Assembly: GCA_964389005.1 (NCBI GenBank) | Contig: CAYMCV010000117.1 | Coordinates: 1 to 7,879, forward strand | Source of the DNA: CAYMCV01 sp964389005 | Lineage (GTDB): Bacteria; Bacillota; Clostridia; Lachnospirales; Lachnospiraceae | DNA length: 7,879 bases | Reading direction: 5' to 3' | Part shown: positions 1 to 4,765 of the stretch, in pieces | How the letters are laid out: the number at the start of each line of letters is the position of its first letter | Position numbering within the stretch: the stretch's first letter is position 1 | Notes under the pieces: model-generated | What the model was told of the DNA's origin: nothing | Seen by the model: the letters and a program-made list of their open reading frames with translations, nothing else | Database searches by the model: none | Translations under genes and position numbers: made by a program

Positions 1-843
1 GGATGCCCTTTCCCGCGCCTTGCTGCGCGAGCGGCCGCGCCTGCTGGTGGTCACACCGAGTTTCCACAATTCAATGTTCAAATCTTTCATAAAAGCACCG
101 ATGCGTTCACGAATACATCCGTAGTAATGATCGTCCATCTCCTGCCCCTTTGGTGCAGGTGCGCCGAACAAAGTACGTCCGGCATAGATTAAATCAGGTC
201 TCTGTAAGTACTTATCTCTGTCAATCAAAAAGTATTCCTGCTCTGCTCCGACAGAAGGAATGACACGTTTTGCGGAATCATTTCCAAACAATCTCACAAT
301 CCTGAGCGCCTGCTCACTGATGGCCTCCATGGAACGCAGTAACGGAGTCTTTTTATCTAAAGCTTCCCCTTTATATGAGCAAAAAGCCGTCGGCACACAG
401 AGTATGGTGCCCGTCGCATCTTCCTTCAAAAAAGCCGGCGAAGTCAAATCCCAAGCCGTATAGCCTCGCGCCTCAAATGTAGCACGCAAGCCGCCGGAAG
501 GGAACGAGGACGCGTCCGGTTCTCCCTTAATCAATTCCTTGCCGGAGAATTCCATCAACATCTTGCCGTCTTCATCCGGATGGGTGATGAACGAGTCGTG
601 CTTCTCGGCAGTAAAACCGGTCAGCGGCTGGAACCAGTGTGTATAATGCGTCGCTCCGTGTGAAACTGCCCAATCCTTCATGGCTTTGGCAACAATGTCG
701 GCGGTTTCCGGTGAAAGTTCACCGCCATGTTCCATGACGTTCTTGACTTCAATGTATGCCTTACGCGGTAACCACTCTTGCATGGTTCCGAGTGTAAAAA
801 CATTAGAGGCAAATATTTCTTCAATATTCAGTATCTCACTCAT
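1..843 (-). CDS. glnN: Type III glutamine synthetase, N-terminal part (partial, cut by the window edge)
   Basis: This gene would make glutamine from glutamate and ammonia using ATP, the main cytoplasmic entry point for ammonium nitrogen. I see 264 residues that fit the large type III family, whose members are usually about 700 residues, so well over half is missing. Recognisable blocks are FPSGGLRATFEARGYTAWD (residues 114-132), GAEQEYFLID (199-208), whose two Glu fit the metal-binding GxExE of glutamine synthetases, and GAPAPKGQEMDDHYYG (227-242). The match stops at ELWKLGV (residue 264, base 52). Type III enzymes normally continue into an AKTQHNE-like block, but here the frame stays open as an Arg-rich stretch over bases 1-51 that is not glutamine synthetase. 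The start at 843 is favoured by GGAG six bases upstream. An in-frame ATG at 855-853 overlaps that GGAG and is less likely. The gene follows tRNA-Gly on the same strand, and I see no convincing promoter of its own. Confidence 0.93.
   Translation of the reverse strand, partial: MSEILNIEEIFASNVFTLGTMQEWLPRKAYIEVKNVMEHGGELSPETADIVAKAMKDWAVSHGATHYTHWFQPLTGFTAEKHDSFITHPDEDGKMLMEFSGKELIKGEPDASSFPSGGLRATFEARGYTAWDLTSPAFLKEDATGTILCVPTAFCSYKGEALDKKTPLLRSMEAISEQALRIVRLFGNDSAKRVIPSVGAEQEYFLIDRDKYLQRPDLIYAGRTLFGAPAPKGQEMDDHYYGCIRERIGAFMKDLNIELWKLGVTTSRRGRSRSKARERAS
2..70 (+). pseudogene. Fragment of a MocR/aminotransferase-like coding sequence, probable chimeric contig end
   Basis: Reading plus-strand frame 2 from base 2 gives an uninterrupted peptide ending RPRLLVVTPSFHN. 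This resembles the conserved VTPS(F/H)xNPTG segment of the PLP-binding aminotransferase-like domain in MocR/GntR-type regulators. The stretch has about 76% GC over bases 1-50, against roughly 40-45% in the adjacent glnN. The match ends where the glnN reading on the other strand begins. Bases 52-70 are compatible with both proteins, a microhomology of about 19 bases at the junction. I read this as an assembly or amplification chimera with DNA from a high-GC bacterium. A true insertion in the genome is possible but less likely. Confidence 0.5.
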
Positions 844-849
844 AAAATT

Positions 850-853
850 CTCC
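850..853 (-). promoter_or_regulatory. Ribosome binding site of glnN
   Basis: The minus strand reads GGAG, then AATTTT, then ATG. The six-base spacing is ideal and selects the ATG at 843-841 over the in-frame ATG at 855-853, whose last base is part of this GGAG. Confidence 0.7.
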
Positions 854-915
854 ATTCGTACTTCGCTTAATTATTTATCAATTATCAATTTGATTGCGAT
901 TGTCTAACAGTACTC

Positions 916-953
916 GGAACCCGGCATGCAAAATCAATTACATGCCGGGCTCC
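916..953 (-). terminator. GC-rich hairpin between tRNA-Gly and glnN
   Basis: A perfect 9-bp stem (CCCGGCATG at 920-928 with CATGCCGGG at 941-949) closes a 12-base loop. Past one A/C mismatch it extends by three more pairs, to 916 and 953. It begins 11 bases past the 3' end of the tRNA gene in the direction of transcription, where a terminator or processing boundary is expected. No good U-tract follows on the minus strand, so intrinsic termination is uncertain and read-through into glnN is possible. Confidence 0.45.
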
Positions 954-963
954 TTATGCAGTC

Positions 964-1034
<71 letters not shown>

Positions 1035-1052
1035 ATTCACAATTACCGAATA

Positions 1053-1081
1053 ATTATATCAAATATCCCAAGGAAATTCAA
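1053..1081 (-). promoter_or_regulatory. Sigma-70-type promoter of tRNA-Gly
   Basis: On the minus strand a -35 box TTGAAT (1081-1076) and a perfect -10 box TATAAT (1058-1053) are separated by exactly 17 bases. The tRNA 5' end at 1034 is 18 bases past the -10, leaving a 5' leader of roughly 10-12 bases. This is a strong housekeeping promoter. The remaining 1082-1217, between it and copy A, is AT-rich and shows no clear terminator or gene. Confidence 0.8.
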
Positions 1082-1217
1082 GTCCGATAACTGTGGATTG
1101 TTTTGTTTTTTATCTACATTTGTAAACTTAATGTGGGCGCGATTTTAGCTGCTTTTTATGATACCTGAAACTTTGTTATGTTGCTTGAAACATCACTATG
1201 TTGATTCAGTGAATTTG

Positions 1218-3674
1218 TCACTTCTCAAACTCAACCCTGTAGAGCGTTGGCGTCCCATCATCTGTTGTAATCAGCGAATAGAACGTTAATTCTTTACTTG
1301 AGAACGGATGTATGCTGGCGCCGACGGAAATTCGCTTATCCTCCTCCTTCAAATCCAGCAGCTGAATGCGCGGCTCATCCAGCATATTAATGGCAGTGGT
1401 ATGCAATTCATCTGCCGTATAAACCGTTTCCGATACCGGAATCGTATAGACGCGAATGATTTCATAAGGGAATTTTTCGCCAAATTCCGTGACGTCGGCT
1501 CCAAAACGGCTCAGTTCTCCCAAAGTCGATTCCATGGAAGATGCAAAAAGTGCGCCTTCTTCCGTGCTTGTATCCGCAGCCGACAAAATGGCCTCTGAGA
1601 GATTTCCTCCACCCGATACCAAAAGTTTGCTTTCTTCCACAAATGCATCCACATAAATTGTATTGCAATCACCGCTGCTTTCAATCGAATCAATTTCTGA
1701 CATACCGGTAAAAGCACAATATGCGTTGATGTAATACTCAGAAAGCACAGTGATGTAATAATCCGCTCTTGCATAAGGATTCGCATCGGCATGCCCCAGA
1801 GCCAGAATCATTTCATCATATTTCGCATATTCATCACTTAAAAATGCTATAGATATCGTATCCTGCTCCCAGAAATGAATCGTATCAATCACTTCATAGT
1901 TACTGCCTTCACGACCGACTATTTTCAAAAAAGCATTCTCCGGGTCATAAGGCATCCGAATCTCAATGGAAGATTTGGCGTTCCTACATTCCTCCATATC
2001 AAAATAGTAATATTTGATTTCATTTCCGCTGATATATCCATCAGAACTATCACAATAATAGTTTAATTCTTCACATGGTGTCGGAAATACACCGGAAATA
2101 TACGCATTCCTGTCATACTCTTTGGTCAGATTTCGTTCTGCCAAATCTTCCAATACATACACATAATCATCTCCGGCTTGATTCTGCAAATATACCGACG
2201 GATTCTCCTCCATGAGTGATTTTTTCAACAGACTAAAACCATCATCAACGATACTCAAGTAGGATTTTGCCCATACGAAATCATAATACCCTGATCCCTT
2301 TACTACATACGATCTATAAGCGCCCGGACGAAACGTTTTTATACTATCCATGTACTTATCCGCGTGACGGTTCAACGCAGTATCACAATTCTCAATATCT
2401 ACAACCTCGCTTGCTACCAAACTGGCAACCGTCTCGCTTGGAAACACCGGTGAGCGAAACGAGAGACTGTCATAATACAGCCTTTGTGCATGGTGCGTAA
2501 TCTCATGTCCGAAAATGATATTCACATTTTCTTCAGATTCAAACATGGATGAACGTATTACCATATACGGCATAGAATAAACAGCTCCATGCTCTCCGTA
2601 TTCTTGCGTATCATTATCAAATAATTGAATAACACTTAACAATATATCAATCATACCATCGATATCTTGCATATACCAAGCCAGCGAACCTTTATCACCG
2701 TCCGGCTCATAAACATAGATAGGAAATGCCGTCGCCATTGCATATGTATCGATTCCGCACTCGATAAGGACATTCTCCATCTGAACGCCTGTCGTCAGAT
2801 TTCTATGGGTTTTATCATAATCCCATTCTTCGCCCATATAGGCAAATACATCATCTGCTATTGCATCCATTTGGTCTGCAAATTTTTCTATATCTGATTC
2901 GGATACTTTCGAATCGCCTGTCGTTGTATAGTAAATAAGGAACTTCCCATCTTTGGAGAGACATGCCTTATCCAGTGTTGTTACCCTTTCTTCATCCGGT
3001 TCTTCCACCGATTTTGTCTCCGATTCTCCGTCAGTCACTGCGGCATATGCCTGAAGTGCAAACGGGGATTGGATGGAAGGTATGGATGCGCTCTCTATAT
3101 TACCGCTGGCATCGGTTCCGATTCTGAGATCCGTCATTAGTATATTATTATATAAGTACAGCTGTGTTTCTTCGCTCAGTTCATCCTGATACTCATAACA
3201 CAAACCCATTAAATCAACCGGCAAATCCACTTCATTGTCGGATTGGTATTCTTCCGGTAATAACTGGGTGTCAAATATCGAATATGCGCACATTCTGACA
3301 TAAGTATCCGCATCCATTCTTCCGGCCTCAAAAGCTTCTGTTAATTTGTCTTCGGCAGAATCGCAGGCTGTATATTCAAATCTCGCTTCTAGTTTCTTTT
3401 CATTGTTCTTTTTGACTAAATTTATAATGAGAATGGTTCCCAATCCCAAAACAACGATAAGAAAGAATATCAAAAGTACCATTAGAAAGCCCCCGCAACC
3501 GCTCTTCTTTTTCTTGGGGGCTTGCGGTGCCGGTGCGCCCTGTGGTATCGGCGCGCCTTGTGGCATTGGTGCTCCCTGTTGTATTGGTGCTCCCTGTTGT
3601 ATTGGTGCTCCCTGCGGTATTGGTGCGCCCTGTGGTATTGGTGCTCCTTGTGGTATCTGATTCATATTCTGCAT
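1218..3674 (-). CDS. Copy A: Pro/Gln-repeat single-pass membrane protein with HExxHH metallopeptidase-like ectodomain
   Basis: The protein has 818 residues and no family name I can assign. In order: MQNMNQ; seven hexapeptides of IPQGAP type (residues 7-48); KKKKSGCGG (54-62); one hydrophobic helix (about 63-85); and an ectodomain of about 730 residues. The basic run before the helix suggests the N-terminus is inside and the C-terminal domain outside (type II). The ectodomain carries FGHEITHHAQR with HExxH at 390-394 and, 19 residues later, SETVASLVASE (Glu414, Glu423). This arrangement fits HExxH-x(18+)-E gluzincin zinc peptidases, so His390, His394 and Glu414 would be the zinc ligands and Glu391 the catalytic base (inference). 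No signal-peptidase or sortase site is evident. The start at 3674 is set by GGAGGAG five bases upstream; the frame can be extended to an ATG at 3692, but that would run through the binding site. It is paralogous to copy B, with its own promoter. Peptidase activity is unproven. Confidence 0.85.
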   Translation of the reverse strand: MQNMNQIPQGAPIPQGAPIPQGAPIQQGAPIQQGAPMPQGAPIPQGAPAPQAPKKKKSGCGGFLMVLLIFFLIVVLGLGTILIINLVKKNNEKKLEARFEYTACDSAEDKLTEAFEAGRMDADTYVRMCAYSIFDTQLLPEEYQSDNEVDLPVDLMGLCYEYQDELSEETQLYLYNNILMTDLRIGTDASGNIESASIPSIQSPFALQAYAAVTDGESETKSVEEPDEERVTTLDKACLSKDGKFLIYYTTTGDSKVSESDIEKFADQMDAIADDVFAYMGEEWDYDKTHRNLTTGVQMENVLIECGIDTYAMATAFPIYVYEPDGDKGSLAWYMQDIDGMIDILLSVIQLFDNDTQEYGEHGAVYSMPYMVIRSSMFESEENVNIIFGHEITHHAQRLYYDSLSFRSPVFPSETVASLVASEVVDIENCDTALNRHADKYMDSIKTFRPGAYRSYVVKGSGYYDFVWAKSYLSIVDDGFSLLKKSLMEENPSVYLQNQAGDDYVYVLEDLAERNLTKEYDRNAYISGVFPTPCEELNYYCDSSDGYISGNEIKYYYFDMEECRNAKSSIEIRMPYDPENAFLKIVGREGSNYEVIDTIHFWEQDTISIAFLSDEYAKYDEMILALGHADANPYARADYYITVLSEYYINAYCAFTGMSEIDSIESSGDCNTIYVDAFVEESKLLVSGGGNLSEAILSAADTSTEEGALFASSMESTLGELSRFGADVTEFGEKFPYEIIRVYTIPVSETVYTADELHTTAINMLDEPRIQLLDLKEEDKRISVGASIHPFSSKELTFYSLITTDDGTPTLYRVEFEK
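3531..3656 (-). repeat. 18-bp coding minisatellite in copy A, 7 units
   Basis: Seven tandem 18-bp units encode (I/M)(P/Q)QGAP hexapeptides: three IPQGAP, two IQQGAP, one MPQGAP and one IPQGAP. A degenerate APQAP follows before the lysine run. The unit length is a multiple of three, so gain or loss of units keeps the frame and only alters the length of the N-terminal, probably cytoplasmic, tail. Confidence 0.9.
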
Positions 3675-3679
3675 TTTTT

Positions 3680-3686
3680 CTCCTCC
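3680..3686 (-). promoter_or_regulatory. Ribosome binding site of copy A
   Basis: GGAGGAG on the minus strand lies five bases before ATG CAG AAT. The same TGTGTGGAGGAGA context precedes copy B, which fixes both starts at MQNMNQ. Confidence 0.85.
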
Positions 3687-3777
3687 ACACAAATCGTTAA
3701 CTACTCATTGTTCCCATTCATCCCACGCAACTATCCTCTAATTATCCCCCAAAAACTGATATCTGCAGAGTTAGTTC
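3687..3777 (-). promoter_or_regulatory. Conserved 5' leader of copy A
   Basis: The untranslated leader is about 100 bases from the predicted transcription start to the ATG. It is clearly homologous to the leader of copy B. Shared blocks in order are TTTGGGGGA, GGATAGTTGC, ACAATGAGT, GTTAACGA and TTGTGTGGAGGAG. Conservation between diverged paralogs suggests a role in translation control or transcript stability, or it may only reflect duplication. I recognise no known riboswitch. Confidence 0.45.
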
Positions 3778-3783
3778 GTGTTG

Positions 3784-3812
3784 ATTATGAATCACAATGC
3801 AATTTACGTCAA
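3784..3812 (-). promoter_or_regulatory. Sigma-70-type promoter of copy A
   Basis: On the minus strand TTGACG (3812-3807) and CATAAT (3789-3784) are separated by 17 bases. Copy B has the identical -35 and -10 hexamers with the same spacing, and GATTCATAATNA(A/G)CAC is shared around the -10. The predicted start is near 3777. The conservation makes this convincing. Confidence 0.75.
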
Positions 3813-3894
3813 TGGTAATTTAACAGAATAAACACCTCTTAATTTGCTTTTCTGGCGTCTTTGATATTATTAATGCACGATTTAATCGATTTCA

Positions 3895-4132
3895 ATGACT
3901 GTTTTCTTAGTGGTATTCTCAGTTGTTTTCTCAGTTGTTTTCTTGTGGTTTTCTTCTGATTATCTATATAATTACTATCTTCAAGTTTTCCTCTTTCGCT
4001 TGCTCTCTTCAAGTTGTTTTTCAAGTACTTCTCTTTCATTTGCTCTTTCAAAGTAATTTTAAATTGTACTCTTTTCTTGCTCTCTTCAAGTTGTTTTTTC
4101 AAATTATACTCTTTCATTTACTCTTTCAAAAT
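3895..4132. repeat. Pyrimidine/purine-biased region with short direct repeats upstream of copy A
   Basis: The plus strand is strongly T/C rich. Bases 3999-4052 and 4076-4130 are diverged copies, offset by 77 bases, of a block beginning CTTGCTCTCTTCAAGTTG. At 3910-3955 there is a 12-bp repeat related to TTCTCAGTTGTT. On the minus strand the repeats resemble Lys/Glu-rich codons (LKKQLEE, KTTE). The two copies differ by an A-run indel that shifts frame, so I do not call a gene. The equivalent interval upstream of copy B lacks this block, which marks it as an insertion or local expansion in copy A's upstream region. Bases 4133-4224 show no clear feature. Confidence 0.5.
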
Positions 4133-4224
4133 TTGGATTTATATACAATAACTAGCATACAAACATTATAATCCGGTGCATATTCCGTGCGAGACATGCT
4201 TAGTTTGCTTCGGCAAGATAAAAA

Positions 4225-4672
4225 GGGGCCTAATTACTAATTTTGATTAAATCAAGCCCCACTATTGCAAATCTCTGCACGTTCTATAGGGCCTAAAAAA
4301 GCATTTTCGTCAATTCAAGCCCCTTCCTTTTAGCAAAATGGACGAGTAGATGGACCTAATTTCGTATTTTTTTGTTTTTAGGCCCCGTTTGCGTTTGTAG
4401 TTGCTTTTCGTCACGGGGCCATAAATAACAATTATTCAAATTTAGGCCCCTTTACACGTTCAGCCCGGCATTACCAAAGGGCCCAAATTGACCTTTTAGA
4501 CAATTCAAGCCCCTTTACACGTTCAGCAAGGCATTATCAAAGGGCCCGAATTGACCTTTTAGACAATTCAAGCCCCTTTAAGCGTTCAGTCCGGCATTAC
4601 CAAAGGGCCCGAATTGACCTTTTAGACAATTCAAGCCCTTTTACACGTTCAGCCCTGCATTACCAAAGAGCC
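4225..4672. repeat. Array of seven 35-36-bp palindromes with 63-64-bp period
   Basis: The palindromic units are at 4225-4260, 4289-4323, 4352-4386, 4415-4450, 4479-4513, 4542-4576 and 4605-4639. Start-to-start distances are 64, 63, 63, 64, 63 and 63, and each unit is followed by 28 bases. Units begin GGGGCC or GGGCC(C/T)AA and end (TTAG/TCAA)GCCCC, with AT-rich interiors that differ between units. In units 5-7 an inner stem GAATTG/CAATTC (one A·C mismatch in unit 5) closes the loop ACCTTTTAGA, and the flanking AAA/TTT extends the outer stem. The 28-base intervals are unrelated at first, but the last four share TTTACACGTTCAG...GGCATTACCAAA. A truncated left arm (GAGCC, 4668-4672) ends the array. 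All frames through the conserved part contain stops, so it is non-coding. I do not recognise the element. Confidence 0.85.
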
Positions 4673-4731
4673 ACCGCGATTTCACTGCCGCCGCCGTATC
4701 ACTCAAGCTGACTTTTTCCGTTCCTATAATG

Positions 4732-4752
4732 CTTAAAATGTCGCTGTGCGAC
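4732..4752 (-). terminator. Weak possible terminator of copy B
   Basis: On the minus strand, starting 13 bases past the copy B stop codon, GTCGC-ACA-GCGAC forms a 5-bp GC-rich stem with a 3-base loop, followed by ATTTTAA. The stem is short and the U-tract poor. The rest of 4673-4765 shows nothing else I can support. Confidence 0.3.
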
Positions 4753-4765
4753 TCCGGTAATTCTG

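Noticed and set aside
31..38. GCGGCCGC (NotI-like) suggesting a cloning linker
   Set aside because: The surrounding GC-rich bases read as a plausible aminotransferase-like peptide, so the site is better explained as part of natural high-GC coding DNA.
3675..3692. N-terminal extension of copy A to the ATG at 3692 (and of copy B to the GTG at 7396)
   Set aside because: Both extensions are translated from the GGAGGAG ribosome binding site itself and would leave no site upstream.
3839..4117. 92-residue Lys-rich ORF on the minus strand
   Set aside because: It overlaps a direct-repeat block whose copies are related at DNA level but out of frame with each other, has only a weak ribosome binding site, and has no counterpart upstream of copy B.
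4225..4672. CRISPR array (35-bp repeats with 28-bp spacers)
   Set aside because: The geometry fits, but repeat interiors differ strongly between units, while the intervals of the last four units are nearly identical. This is the reverse of a CRISPR array. No cas genes are in the window.
4444..4672. Coding 63-bp (21-codon) repeat protein
   Set aside because: Both strands carry stops in all three frames within the conserved unit, and the 64-bp steps elsewhere would shift frame.
4225..4672. Integron attC sites or plasmid iterons
   Set aside because: No RYYYAAC/GTTRRRY core sites, no integrase and no open reading frames between units. Iterons are shorter direct repeats next to a replication gene, and none is present.
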